A stretch of 64,000 nt of DNA, from the NCBI RefSeq assembly GCF_008033115.1, contig NZ_CP041203.1, forward strand, positions 2,108,001 through 2,172,000. The letters run 5' to 3'. This document shows positions 17,469-25,583 of this stretch, piece after piece; within the stretch, counting starts at the first letter, position 1, and each line of letters begins with the position of its first letter. This DNA comes from Cellulomonas sp. Y8 (GTDB lineage Bacteria > Actinomycetota > Actinomycetes > Actinomycetales > Cellulomonadaceae). The notes under the pieces are model-generated. The model was not told where the DNA came from, searched no databases, and worked only from the letters and a program-made list of their open reading frames with translations. A program made the position numbers and the translations under genes.

Positions 17469-18362
17469 TCAGCCCACGTCGAGCCCCACGGCGCGCGAGC
17501 AGCGCTCGACCTCCTCGGCCGTGAGCGCCAGGTCGGCCGCCCGCGCGGAGTCGGCGATGGACGCCGGGCGCCGGGCGCCGGGGATCGCGACCAGCACCTC
17601 GCTCAGCGCGAGCTCCCACGCGAGGACGACCTGCTGCGGGCTGACCCCGTGCGCCTCGCCGATCTCCCGGAACACGGAGAACCGGTCCCCGACGCCGCGG
17701 CCGCCGCCGCCCGTGCCGCCGAGCGGGCTCCACGGCAGGAACGCGATCCCGTGCTCCTCGCAGTACCGCAGCTCGTCGTAGCTGCCGGGGTGCCGCGGGG
17801 AGAACTCGTTCTGCACGCTGACCAGGCCGCCCTCGCCCAGCACCTGCTGCGCGATCTCGATCTCCTCGACGCTGGCGTTCGAGATGCCGATCTCGCGGAT
17901 CTTGCCCTCCTGCTTGAGCGTCGCCAGGTGCTCCATGATCTCGCCGTAGACGAGCCACCGGTCGGGGCGGTGGTACTGGTACAGGTCGATCGCCTCGACG
18001 CCGAGCTCGCGCAGCGACTTCTCGACCGCCGACCGCAGGTAGGCGAGGGAGCCGTCGCGGCCCCACTGCTCCCCCTCGCTGCGGGTGATGCCGCCCTTGG
18101 TCGTGATGAGCAGGCCGTCGGTGTCACCGCCCCAGGTGCGGACGGCCTCCGCGACGATGCGCTCGTTGTGGCCCATCTGGTCCCAGGTCGGCGCGTAGAT
18201 GTCGGCGGTGTCGATCAGCGTGACGCCCGCGTCGAGCGCGGCGTGCACCGTCGCGACCGCCTCGTCGTGGTCCGGGTAGACCTTGTCGTTGTTCATCGAC
18301 ATCGGCATGGCGCCGAGGCCGATCGCGGAGACGGTGTACGGGCCGATGCTGCGGTGCTGCAC
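17469..18362 (-). CDS. aldo/keto reductase
   Basis: This is a second, unrelated aldo/keto reductase of ~297 residues. It has the N-terminal RSIGPYTVSAIGLGAMPMS strand, LIDTADIYAP with the catalytic Asp and Tyr, LITTKGGI with the Lys, and YQYHRPDR with the His; VLVAIPGARRPASIADSA binds the cofactor. The GTG at 18362 is chosen because AAGGAG lies six bases upstream. It is transcribed toward kdp but separated from it by 184 bases, so co-transcription is uncertain. It is divergent from the MNT-domain regulator at 18528. The substrate is unknown. Confidence 0.88.
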   Translation of the reverse strand: MQHRSIGPYTVSAIGLGAMPMSMNNDKVYPDHDEAVATVHAALDAGVTLIDTADIYAPTWDQMGHNERIVAEAVRTWGGDTDGLLITTKGGITRSEGEQWGRDGSLAYLRSAVEKSLRELGVEAIDLYQYHRPDRWLVYGEIMEHLATLKQEGKIREIGISNASVEEIEIAQQVLGEGGLVSVQNEFSPRHPGSYDELRYCEEHGIAFLPWSPLGGTGGGGRGVGDRFSVFREIGEAHGVSPQQVVLAWELALSEVLVAIPGARRPASIADSARAADLALTAEEVERCSRAVGLDVG

Positions 18363-18465
18363 AAGTGCTCCTTCGCGGCGGGTGCGCCCCGCGGCGGGCT
18401 GCGGCGGGGCCGGGGTCCAGCATGGCGCGGCTCCTGCAGCGGGGCCATCGCGGTCCACCGCTCGT

Positions 18466-18491
18466 CAGAATACTGGCGTTGCGCCAGAATA
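18466..18491. promoter_or_regulatory. operator-like dyad upstream of the MNT gene
   Basis: The inverted repeat CTGGCG-TTG-CGCCAG (18473-18487) is framed by two direct copies of CAGAATA (18466-18472 and 18485-18491). It lies 37 bases before the winged-helix/MNT gene, which may bind it in autoregulation. Confidence 0.5.
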
Positions 18492-18527
18492 GTTGCACCC
18501 AGGCTGCACGAGCGCGAGGATCGGCGC

Positions 18528-19160
18528 ATGGACCTGTCCGACCCGCTCCGCTCGCTCATCCCCAGCCTCGACTCCGCGGCCCTCGCGGTGCTGGCGGGCA
18601 CGGAGTCGGCGCTGTCCGCCAGCCAGGTGGCCCGCCTCGCAGGGCGGGGCAGCCGGGCCGGGCTGTCGCTGGTGCTGGAGCGCCTGAGCGTGACCGGCCT
18701 GATCACCGCCGAGCCGTCCAACACGGGAGCGATGTACCGCCTGAACCGGCGCCACGTGCTCGCCCCGGCGGTCGAATCCGCGGTGGCCGCGCGCCGAGAG
18801 GTCGTGTCCCGCCTCCGCGCGGCGGTCGGGGCGCTGACGCCCGTGCCGGCGCACGCGTCGCTGTTCGGCTCCTTCGCGCGCGGCGCGGGCGACGAGGCCT
18901 CCGACCTCGATCTTCTGGTGGTGACACCGCCCGGCCTGGACCGGCAGGCTGAGTCGTGGCGCGCGCAGGTGCGGGCCCTGGAGGACGACGTGCTGACCTG
19001 GACCGGCAACACCCTCGAGCCCCTCGTGCTGTCCACCGACGAGCTCGTCGCCGCGGCCGCCGCCGGGGAACCGCTCGTGGACGAGCTCGCGCGCGACGCC
19101 CTCGTGCTCGTCGGGTCGGCGTTCGACGCGCTCCTGCGCGGACGGAGCGGCCCGTCGTGA
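18528..19160 (+). CDS. winged-helix plus MNT-type nucleotidyltransferase (antitoxin-like)
   Basis: The ~210-residue product joins an N-terminal DNA-binding winged helix (ALSASQVARLAGRGSRAGLSLVLERLSVTGLI, about 30-65) to a minimal nucleotidyltransferase domain with LFGSFARGAGDEASDLDLLVV near 107-127, i.e. the GSxxxG and DxD residues of the family. In MNT-HEPN modules the MNT protein is the antitoxin and neutralises the HEPN toxin by AMP transfer; the fused winged helix would also allow repression of the operon. The ATG at 18528 has GAGGA upstream. The stop overlaps the start of the next reading frame (GTGA), the interrupted HEPN-like gene. Confidence 0.82.
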   Translation: MDLSDPLRSLIPSLDSAALAVLAGTESALSASQVARLAGRGSRAGLSLVLERLSVTGLITAEPSNTGAMYRLNRRHVLAPAVESAVAARREVVSRLRAAVGALTPVPAHASLFGSFARGAGDEASDLDLLVVTPPGLDRQAESWRAQVRALEDDVLTWTGNTLEPLVLSTDELVAAAAAGEPLVDELARDALVLVGSAFDALLRGRSGPS

Positions 19161-19555
19161 ACGCACGGCGGCTCGCCACCCGGCGGCAAGACGCGCCGCA
19201 CGCGACGGCGCGGCGGAGGATCGCGGAGAAGTACCTGGAGGTGGCCGAGCTGATCTAGGCCGAGGACGGCGCGGCGGTCAACGTCTGCGTCGGGCTGTGC
19301 GTCCTGGCAGGCATCGCCGCGGGTGATGCGATCTGCGTCGCCGCGACGGGCGAGCGGTATGCGGGTCAGGACCACGCCGCGGCGGCCGAGCTGCTGTCGC
19401 GGGTCGACAGCCGGCACGGCAAGGGACTGCGCGATCTGGTCGCGCTCAAGCCGGCCGCCCACTACGGCACCGGCCTCCTGACCGACCGGGACCGTCGGGC
19501 CGCGCTCCGCGCGGCGGGGTCGCTGGTCGAGGAGGCCCGGGCACGCACGACCTGA
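19157..19555 (+). pseudogene. HEPN-like partner of the MNT gene, interrupted by an amber codon
   Basis: From the GTG at 19157 one frame runs to the TGA at 19553-19555 (133 codons) with a single stop, TAG at 19256-19258, after KYLEVAELI. Beyond it the same frame continues without error as AVNVCVGLCVLAGIAAGDAIC and later ERYAGQDHAAAAELLSRV, a pattern seen in small helical HEPN-like proteins paired with MNT domains. The start is coupled to the antitoxin-like gene. The single point change suggests recent loss of the toxin or a sequence error; translation might also restart or read through, but no signal for that is visible. Confidence 0.68.
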
Positions 19556-19573
19556 TCGTGCGTCCCGTCCCCC

Positions 19574-20566
19574 TCACCCCACGCGGAAGCGGGCCACCAG
19601 GTCGTCCATCACCGCGTCCAGGCGCGCGTCGACCGCGCGGCGCGCCGGGTCGGCGTCGTGCCAGTCGACGATCTCCCGCGCGCCCTGCTCGAACCGGATC
19701 GTCGTCACGAAGTCGGGCACCAGCCGGCGGAGCTTGGTCGTGTCGAACACCATCGAGTGCGCCTTGTCCCCGAGCAGCCCCGCGCCCCACTCCGGGTCGG
19801 CGGCGGCGATCGCGTCGGACGGCACGTGCACGATCCGCGGCTCGACGCCCGCGGCGGCCGCGAGCGCCCGCACGATCTGGTCCCAGGTGAGCGCGTCGTC
19901 CGAGGTGATGTGGAACGCCTCGCCGAGCGTCCGCGGGTTCCCGAGCAGCGGGACCATGCCGCGCGCGAAGTCCTCGTGGTGCGTCAGCGTCCACAGGGAG
20001 GTGCCGTCGCCGTGCACGACGACCTCCCGGCCCTGGCGCATCCGCTCCATCGCGGTCCAGCCGCCGTCGAGCGGCACGAGCGTCCGGTCGTACGTGTGCG
20101 ACGGCCGGACCACCGTCGCCGGGAAGCCCGAGTCGCGGTACGCACGCACCAGCAGGTCCTCGCACGCGATCTTGTCCCGGGAGTACTGCCAGAACGGGTT
20201 GCGCAGCGGCGTCGACTCGGTGACCGGCAGCCGCTCCGGGGGCGTCTGGTAGGCCGACGCGGACGAGATGAACACGTACTGGCCGGTCCGCCCGGCGAAC
20301 AGGTCGACGTCGGTCTGCACGTGCTCCGGGGTGAAGGCCACCCAGTCGACGACGGAGTCGAACTCGCGGGACCCGAGCGCGGCGCGCACGGACGCCGGGT
20401 CGCGCACGTCGGCCTGGACGACCTCGACGCCGTCCGGGAGCGGGCGGGTCGCGCTCGACCCGCGGTTGAGGACCGTGACGTCGAGCCCCCGCTCGACTGC
20501 GAGCCGGGTGACGGCCGAGCTGATGACGCCGGTGCCGCCGATGACGAGGAGCCGCGTTGCTGCCAT
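19574..20566 (-). CDS. NAD(P)-dependent epimerase/reductase of the extended SDR family
   Basis: The ~330-residue product begins with a Rossmann motif (RLLVIGGTGVISSAVTRLAVERG), has LNRGSS for the ribose side and YVFISSASAYQTPP followed by FWQYSRDK, the latter holding the YxxxK-like pair. The middle WTLTHHEDFARGMVPLLGN and HITSDDALTWDQI segments are typical of isoflavone-reductase or sugar-nucleotide epimerase-like enzymes. It therefore reduces or epimerises a nucleotide sugar or small carbonyl compound, with the substrate unknown. The ATG at 20566 gives a normal N-terminus; an in-frame GTG lies at 20575. It stands alone, convergent with the MNT-HEPN pair. Confidence 0.85.
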   Translation of the reverse strand: MAATRLLVIGGTGVISSAVTRLAVERGLDVTVLNRGSSATRPLPDGVEVVQADVRDPASVRAALGSREFDSVVDWVAFTPEHVQTDVDLFAGRTGQYVFISSASAYQTPPERLPVTESTPLRNPFWQYSRDKIACEDLLVRAYRDSGFPATVVRPSHTYDRTLVPLDGGWTAMERMRQGREVVVHGDGTSLWTLTHHEDFARGMVPLLGNPRTLGEAFHITSDDALTWDQIVRALAAAAGVEPRIVHVPSDAIAAADPEWGAGLLGDKAHSMVFDTTKLRRLVPDFVTTIRFEQGAREIVDWHDADPARRAVDARLDAVMDDLVARFRVG

Positions 20567-20675
20567 GCCCGGCACGGTAGCCGGGCGCAGCCCGCGGCGC
20601 CCGGCCGGTACCCCGCCGCCCGGCCGAGCGCGCGAGGGCGCGGCAGGGCGGCGGTACCGCGCGCCTCGGGCCCGG

Positions 20676-21698
20676 TCAGCCCTCCTCGGCGACGCGGACG
20701 AGCATCTTCCCGGTGTTCGCCCCGCGCATCATGTCGAGGAACGCGTCGACGGCGTTCTCGATCCCGTCGACGATCGTCTCGTCGTAGGCGATCTTCCCGG
20801 CGCCGAGCCAGCCGGCCATCTTCTCGGAGAACTCCGGGGCGAGGTGCACGTACCCGGCGAGCGTGAAGCCCTTCAGGGTGAGCCCGCGCGTGATGATGTT
20901 CGCCATGTTGTCCGGCCCGGCCGGCTTCTCGGTGGCGTTGTACCCGGCGATCGCGCCGCACAGGGCCACCCGCCCGCCGGGGTTCATCACGTCGAGGGCC
21001 GCCTCCAGGTGGTCGCCGCCGACGTTGTCGAAGAACACGTCCACGCCCTCGGGGGCCAGCGCGGCGAGCTGCTCCCGCACCGGGGCGTCCTTGTAGTTGA
21101 ACGCCGCGTCGTAGCCGTACTTCCCGGTCAGCAGCGCGACCTTCTCGGCCGAGCCGGCGGACCCGATGACGCGCTTCGCCCCGAGGAGCCGCGCGATCTG
21201 CCCGGCGGCGGTGCCGACGGCGCCGGCCGCCCCGGAGACGAACACGGTGTCCCCCTCGCGCATCCCGGCGATCGCCGTCAGACCCACGTACCCGGTGAGA
21301 CCGGTCATGCCGAGGATGCCCAGGCGCACCGAGAGCGGCACACCCGGCAGCTCCGGGACGACCCGGAAGGCCGTGCGGTCCGCCTGGGCGACGTCGCGCC
21401 AGCCGAGCTCGTGCTGCACCAGCGACCCGACCGGGACGTCGTCGGCGGCGGACTCGACCACGTGCCCGATGGCGCCGCCGGTCATCGTCTCGCCCAGCGC
21501 GAAGGGAGGGGTGTAGCTCTTGACGTCGTTCATCCGGCCCCGCATGTACGGGTCGACCGAGAGGAAGGCGTTGCGGACGCGCACCTGCCCGGGCTCGAGG
21601 TCGCCGAACTCGACCGTCACGGTGCGGAAGTCGTCGTGGGTCGGCCACCCCTGCGGGCGCGCGACGAGCTGGATCTGGGTGCTGGTGGTGCGGGACAT
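20676..21698 (-). CDS. zinc-independent NADP-dependent alkenal/quinone oxidoreductase (MDR family)
   Basis: The ~340-residue product fits the medium-chain reductases that reduce alpha,beta-unsaturated carbonyls. FLSVDPYMRGRMND in the N-terminal domain, LGMTGLTGYVGL and the nucleotide-binding VFVSGAAGAVGTAAGQIARLLGAKRVIGSAGS are diagnostic, and VFFDNVGGDHLEAAL plus GYNATEKPAGPDNM follow. Zinc ligands are absent. The ATG at 21698 lies ten codons before the family start. It is divergent from a TetR regulator, with a TGGAC-GTCCA operator between them, so the TetR protein probably represses this gene in response to an electrophile or quinone. Confidence 0.9.
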   Translation of the reverse strand: MSRTTSTQIQLVARPQGWPTHDDFRTVTVEFGDLEPGQVRVRNAFLSVDPYMRGRMNDVKSYTPPFALGETMTGGAIGHVVESAADDVPVGSLVQHELGWRDVAQADRTAFRVVPELPGVPLSVRLGILGMTGLTGYVGLTAIAGMREGDTVFVSGAAGAVGTAAGQIARLLGAKRVIGSAGSAEKVALLTGKYGYDAAFNYKDAPVREQLAALAPEGVDVFFDNVGGDHLEAALDVMNPGGRVALCGAIAGYNATEKPAGPDNMANIITRGLTLKGFTLAGYVHLAPEFSEKMAGWLGAGKIAYDETIVDGIENAVDAFLDMMRGANTGKMLVRVAEEG

Positions 21699-21737
21699 GC
21701 ATCTCCTCGTCCCGACGACGCCGGGACCTCCGGTTTT

Positions 21738-21753
21738 TGGACTGACCGGTCCA
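21738..21753. promoter_or_regulatory. TetR operator in the divergent promoter region
   Basis: TGGAC (21738-21742) and GTCCA (21749-21753) form a dyad with a six-base spacer, directly before a TATATG -10-like element (21755-21760) on the plus strand and overlapping a TATAGT element (21758-21753) on the minus strand. Binding would block both the TetR and the oxidoreductase promoters. Confidence 0.55.
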
Positions 21754-21794
21754 CTATATGCTGGACCCCTCGGTCCGCACACCGGAGGGATCCC

Positions 21795-22397
21795 ATGGGG
21801 CGCAACCAGGCGTTCGACACCGCGGAGGCGGTCCGCGCCGCGAGGGCGGTGTTCTGGGAGCGCGGGTACGAGGCCACGGCGCTGCCCGACCTGGAGCGGG
21901 CCACCGGTCTCAGCCGATCGAGCATCTACCACGCCTTCACTTCCAAGCGAGGGCTGTTCGACGCCGCCGTCGACAGCTACCTGGACGAGGTCATCCGGCC
22001 ACGCCTGCGCCCGCTCGCCGGGGACGACGTCGCCCCCGGCGCGCTGGACGACTACCTGCTCGGGCTCCGCGACGCCCTGCTCCGCGGTGGCACGCTCCCG
22101 GCGACCAGCGGCTGCCTGCTCGTCAACTCGGCCAACGCGCCGATCGGGCACGAGGACGGCGTCGCCGCGGTCGTCGAGGCGTACGCCACCGAGCTGCGCA
22201 CAGCGATGGCCGCGGGCGTCCGGGCTCGGCTCCCGCACCTGCCGGCGGACGCGCGACGCACGCTGTCCGACGTCTGCGTCGGCCTGGTGATATCCGCGTT
22301 CGCCCTCGTCCGGGTCAACCCGGAGGAGGCGGCGCGGACCCTGGACACCGCGCGCGCCGTGCTCGCCGGCGCGGGCACCGGCAGCAGCCCGGCCTGA
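21795..22397 (+). CDS. TetR-family transcriptional regulator
   Basis: The 200-residue product has the TetR DNA-binding start: MGRNQAFDTAEAVRAARAVFWERGYEATALPDLERATGLSRSSIYHAFTSK in three helices (quoted in overlapping parts: ARAVFWERGYEATAL, LERATGLSRSSIYHAF). The C-terminal part (GCLLVNSANAP and following helices) resembles the AcnR/YxaF-type ligand domain. These proteins repress until a ligand binds. GGAGGGA at 21784-21790 sets the ATG at 21795. It likely controls itself and the divergent alkenal/quinone reductase. Confidence 0.92.
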   Translation: MGRNQAFDTAEAVRAARAVFWERGYEATALPDLERATGLSRSSIYHAFTSKRGLFDAAVDSYLDEVIRPRLRPLAGDDVAPGALDDYLLGLRDALLRGGTLPATSGCLLVNSANAPIGHEDGVAAVVEAYATELRTAMAAGVRARLPHLPADARRTLSDVCVGLVISAFALVRVNPEEAARTLDTARAVLAGAGTGSSPA

Positions 22398-22401
22398 GCC
22401 G

Positions 22402-22455
22402 CCGGCGCCGTGGGCGCCCCCACGGCGCCGGTCCGGACCCGGTTCGCCGGGTCCG
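22402..22455. terminator. two consecutive hairpins between convergent genes
   Basis: The first hairpin pairs CCGGCGCCGTGGG (22402-22414) with 22419-22431; the second pairs CGGACCCGG (22434-22442) with CCGGGTCCG (22447-22455) around a TTCG tetraloop. They separate the tetR gene from the convergent hydrolase gene. Confidence 0.7.
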
Positions 22456-22474
22456 GGCCGGTGGCACCCCGTGC

Positions 22475-23356
22475 TCAGGCGTCGACGTCCCGGAGGAACG
22501 GCAGCACCGCGTCCGCGAGCGCCCGCGGTGCCTCGAGCGCGACGTGGTGCCCCACGTCGTCGACGACCACCGACCGGACCTCGCCCCGCACGACCTGCCG
22601 CAGCGTCGCGGCGGTGAAGCCGCCGCCGGAGCCGCCGACCGCCAGCACCGGGACGGCGATCGGGTGCGCGGCCGCCAGCGCCCGGTTCTCCTCCCCCTCG
22701 GAGAGCACCGACCGGTAGAGCCCGGCCGCGCCTCGCCAGCCCCCGGGACGCGCGAAGCCGCGCGCGAGCTCCTCGAGGTCGGAGTCGGTGACCGCGCCCG
22801 CGACCGTCGTCATCGCGCCGAACCACCAGTCGAGCAGGGCGCGCTCCCTCCCGGCGAGCAGCAGCTCCGGCACCCCGGGCGCCGCGAGCGCGCCGATGTG
22901 CCAGGACCCGCCGTGCGTCACGTCGGCGAAGGCCTCGAGGCCGTACCCGGCGAGGCCCATCTCGACGGCGACCAGCGACGCCACGTCCTCGGGGTGCCGG
23001 GTCGCCAGCCGCAGGACCGTGCCCCCCGCGACGTCCTGCCCCAGCAGGTGGACGGGCCCGAGGCCGAGGTGCTGGACGAGCGCGTGCAGGTCGTCGGCGG
23101 CGACGTCGCTGGTGAACGCGTCGTCGGTGACCGTCGAGTCCCCGAAGCCGCGCAGGTCCACCGCGGTCACGCGGTGATCCGCGGCGAGCAGCGGGATGAC
23201 GCGGTGGAAGGCCCACCAGGACTCGGGGAACCCGTGCACCAGCACGACGGGCGGGCCGTCCATGCCGGCCGTGACGTAGTGCAGCGTGGTGCCGCCGAGC
23301 TCGGCGCGGTGGTGCTGGACGCCGGCGGGGTCGGCGGGTGCGGACGTGGCGGACAT
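22475..23356 (-). CDS. alpha/beta hydrolase with Asp nucleophile (epoxide hydrolase-like)
   Basis: The ~293-residue product has the alpha/beta-hydrolase order: the oxyanion motif VVLVHGFPESWWAF near 37-50, the nucleophile elbow HLLGQDVAGG with Asp near residue 108 where esterases have Ser, and a late VVVDDVGHHVALEAP with the catalytic His. Asp at the elbow is characteristic of epoxide hydrolases and haloacid/haloalkane dehalogenases, so water attack on a covalent alkyl ester is expected. The ATG at 23356 is 12 bases from a large operator dyad. It is divergent from a MarR gene that probably represses it. Confidence 0.85.
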   Translation of the reverse strand: MSATSAPADPAGVQHHRAELGGTTLHYVTAGMDGPPVVLVHGFPESWWAFHRVIPLLAADHRVTAVDLRGFGDSTVTDDAFTSDVAADDLHALVQHLGLGPVHLLGQDVAGGTVLRLATRHPEDVASLVAVEMGLAGYGLEAFADVTHGGSWHIGALAAPGVPELLLAGRERALLDWWFGAMTTVAGAVTDSDLEELARGFARPGGWRGAAGLYRSVLSEGEENRALAAAHPIAVPVLAVGGSGGGFTAATLRQVVRGEVRSVVVDDVGHHVALEAPRALADAVLPFLRDVDA

Positions 23357-23368
23357 GACGCCTCCCTG

Positions 23369-23416
23369 GTTGACAACGTGGTTGTCATCTTGGAGATGGA
23401 CAACCACGTTGTCAAC
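23369..23416. promoter_or_regulatory. double MarR operator: 18-bp perfect inverted repeat
   Basis: GTTGACAACGTGGTTGTC (23369-23386) is repeated as an exact inverse at 23399-23416 with a 12-base spacer. Each arm contains its own dyad, GACAAC-GTG-GTTGTC (23372-23386) and GACAAC-CAC-GTTGTC (23399-23413), centred 27 bases apart. It lies between the hydrolase and MarR starts and likely binds two MarR dimers. Confidence 0.8.
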
Positions 23417-23443
23417 GGTGGGCGTGCCGCCTAGGCTCGAGTC

Positions 23444-23890
23444 GTGCCCGAACCCACCCGCGGAGTCCAGCTCGCCCTCCTGCTGCTCGGCGGGTTCGAG
23501 TCGATGGTCGACGACGTCGTGGACCACCTGGCGGAGCGCGGGCACCCCGGCGTGACCGCCACGCTCGAGTTCGCCCTCGTCGCGGTCGCCGACGGCGCCG
23601 ACAGCGCCGCCGCGCTCGGCCGTCGGCTCGGGACGACCCGGCAGGCGGCCGCGAAGACGGTCGCGACGCTCGAACAGCTCGGCTACGTCGAACGCGTCGA
23701 CGACCCCGCCGACGCCCGGCTCAAGCGGCTGCGCGTCACCGCCCGCGGCGACGAGATGACCGCGATCGGGGCCGCCCGGTTCGACGTGCTCCGCGACCGC
23801 TGGGTGGCGGGACTCGAGCCGGGCACCGCCGAGGTCGTGGAGGAGGCGCTCCGGCACCTCCCCGGCGGACGTCCCGACGGCGCCGGCTGA
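23444..23890 (+). CDS. MarR-family transcriptional regulator
   Basis: The 148-residue product has a helical dimerisation start (GVQLALLLLGGFESMVDDVVDHL) and a winged helix: ATLEFALVAVADGADSAAALGRRLGTTRQAAAKTV followed by LEQLGYVERVDDPADARLKRLRVTARG. Members are repressors relieved by small phenolic or oxidising ligands. The GTG at 23444 lacks a strong ribosome site. It is divergent from the epoxide hydrolase-like gene; the 18-bp inverted repeat between them is its likely binding site, so it should control both genes. Confidence 0.9.
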   Translation: MPEPTRGVQLALLLLGGFESMVDDVVDHLAERGHPGVTATLEFALVAVADGADSAAALGRRLGTTRQAAAKTVATLEQLGYVERVDDPADARLKRLRVTARGDEMTAIGAARFDVLRDRWVAGLEPGTAEVVEEALRHLPGGRPDGAG

Positions 23891-23912
23891 CGTCCCGCAG
23901 GGCTGCTGCTGC

Positions 23913-25283
23913 TCAGGCCTGCATGTCCACGAACCGCGAGTAGTGCCCCTGGAACGCCACGGTGATGACGTCGGTCGGGCCGTTACGGTGCTTGGCCACG
24001 ATCAGGTCGGCCTCGCCCGCGCGCGGCGACTCCCGCTCGTACGCGTCCTCGCGGTGCAGCAGGATGACCATGTCGGCGTCCTGCTCGATGGAGCCGGACT
24101 CACGCAGGTCGGACATCGCGGGCTTCTTGTCGGTGCGCTGCTCGGGACCACGGTTCAGCTGCGACAGCGCGATGACCGGCACCTCGAGCTCCTTGGCGAG
24201 CAGCTTGAGCGCACGCGAGAACTCCGAGACCTCCTGCTGGCGCGACTCGACGCGCTTGCCGGACGACATCAGCTGCAGGTAGTCGATGATCACGAGCTTG
24301 AGGTCGTGCTTCTGCTTGAGCCGCCGGCACTTCGCCCGGATCTCCATGAGCGACATGTTGGGCGAGTCGTCGATGAACAGCGGCGCCTCGGTGAGCTTGC
24401 CCTGGATCTGCGCGAGCTTCTGCCAGTCGTCGTCGCCCATCGAGCCGTTGCGCATCTTCTGCAGGGGCACGCGGCCCTCGGCGGACAGCAGACGCATGGT
24501 GATCTCGGAGCGGCTCATCTCGAGCGAGAAGACGACGGACGCCTGCTGGTGCTTGATCGACGCGGCGCGCGCGAAGTCCAGCGCGAGCGTCGACTTGCCG
24601 ATGGCGGGGCGGGCCGCGATGACGATCATCTGGCCCGGGTGCAGGCCGTTCGTCAGGCGGTCGAGGTCGGCGAAGCCGGTCGGCACGCCCACCATGCCCT
24701 CGCCGCGGTGCCCGGCGGACTCGATCTCGTCCAGGGTGCCGGCGACGACCTCGCCGAGGCGGTGGTAGTCCTCGGTGGTGCGGCGGTCGCTGACCGCGTA
24801 GACCTCGGCCTGGGCGTTGTTGACGATCTCCTCGACGTCGCCGCCGTCGGTCGCGTAGCCGAGCTGCACGATGCGGGTGCCGGCCTCGACGAGGCGGCGC
24901 AGCACGGCGCGCTCCCGGACGATGCGGGCGTAGTAGCCGGCGTTGGCCGCGGTCGGCACCATCGAGATGAGGGTGTGCAGGTACGGCACGCCGCCGACGC
25001 GACCGATCTCGCCGCGCTTGGTCAGCTCGTCCGCGACGGTGACGGCGTCGGCGGGCTCGCCGCGGCCGTACAGGTCGAGGACCGCGTCGTAGATCGCCTC
25101 GTGCGCCGGGCGGTAGAAGTCGCTGCCGCGGATCTCCTCGACGACGTCCGCGATGGCGTCCTTCGAGATCATCATGCCGCCGAGCACGCTCTGCTCGGCG
25201 TCGAGGTCCTGCGGCGGGGTCCGGTCGAACGCCGCGCGGCCCTGGCCCGCGGGGGCCCCGTACTCGAGCTCCTCGATCGTCAC
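23913..25283 (-). CDS. dnaB: replicative DNA helicase DnaB
   Basis: DnaB is the hexameric helicase that unwinds DNA at the replication fork. The ~456-residue product has the N-terminal domain (TPPQDLDAEQSVLGGMMISKDAI), Walker A IAARPAIGKSTLAL near residue 220, Walker B LVIIDYLQLMSS, ALSQLNRGPEQR and the C-terminal RSGSIEQDAD-like LRESGSIEQDADMV. There is no intein insertion. The GTG at 25283 gives the family N-terminus (VTIEELEYGAP); the ribosome site is weak. It ends the rpsF-ssb-rpsR-rplI-dnaB neighbourhood, though separated from rplI by 4 kb of inserted arsenic and transporter genes. A DnaA-box cluster lies upstream. Confidence 0.96.
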   Translation of the reverse strand: MTIEELEYGAPAGQGRAAFDRTPPQDLDAEQSVLGGMMISKDAIADVVEEIRGSDFYRPAHEAIYDAVLDLYGRGEPADAVTVADELTKRGEIGRVGGVPYLHTLISMVPTAANAGYYARIVRERAVLRRLVEAGTRIVQLGYATDGGDVEEIVNNAQAEVYAVSDRRTTEDYHRLGEVVAGTLDEIESAGHRGEGMVGVPTGFADLDRLTNGLHPGQMIVIAARPAIGKSTLALDFARAASIKHQQASVVFSLEMSRSEITMRLLSAEGRVPLQKMRNGSMGDDDWQKLAQIQGKLTEAPLFIDDSPNMSLMEIRAKCRRLKQKHDLKLVIIDYLQLMSSGKRVESRQQEVSEFSRALKLLAKELEVPVIALSQLNRGPEQRTDKKPAMSDLRESGSIEQDADMVILLHREDAYERESPRAGEADLIVAKHRNGPTDVITVAFQGHYSRFVDMQA

Positions 25284-25440
25284 GCTGCTGCCCGCCCCAC
25301 CTTCGCTCGTCCCCCGGCGACTGCCGTCGAACACCCGTTCTAGCACCGCCCTCCGACACGTCGGCGGAGGGCGGGCGACCGTGTCCGGTGCGCGCGCCGA
25401 CGCGAGGTTAGGACCCCGGGGGACGGTCCGTCGAGCGAGA

Positions 25441-25526
25441 CGTCCACAGGGGGTGGGGACAGGGTTGTGGAAGGCTGTGGACACGCACCGTGAGATGTCC
25501 ACAGGTCGTGGACACAGGTGTGGATG
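25441..25526. promoter_or_regulatory. DnaA-box-like cluster upstream of dnaB
   Basis: Within about 85 bases are CGTCCACAG (25441), TTGTGGAA (25465), CTGTGGACA (25475), ATGTCCACA (25495), TCGTGGACA (25506) and GTGTGGAT (about 25518), in both orientations. The actinobacterial DnaA box is TTGTCCACA or its complement, so these are close matches. They occupy the 300-base gap (25284-25583) between divergent dnaB and MATE genes; I see no gene there. Confidence 0.6.
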
Positions 25527-25583
25527 AAGCCGGGCACGCCTGTGATCAGGGCGTTCTCACCGGCGCAAACACCGTGAACCCAT

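Noticed and set aside
19157..19258. A complete 33-residue small protein ending at the TAG
   Set aside because: The frame continues with protein-like sequence after the TAG, so a broken HEPN gene explains it better.
23913..25283. Intein in DnaB
   Set aside because: Walker A and the following motifs are contiguous and the length is that of a normal DnaB.
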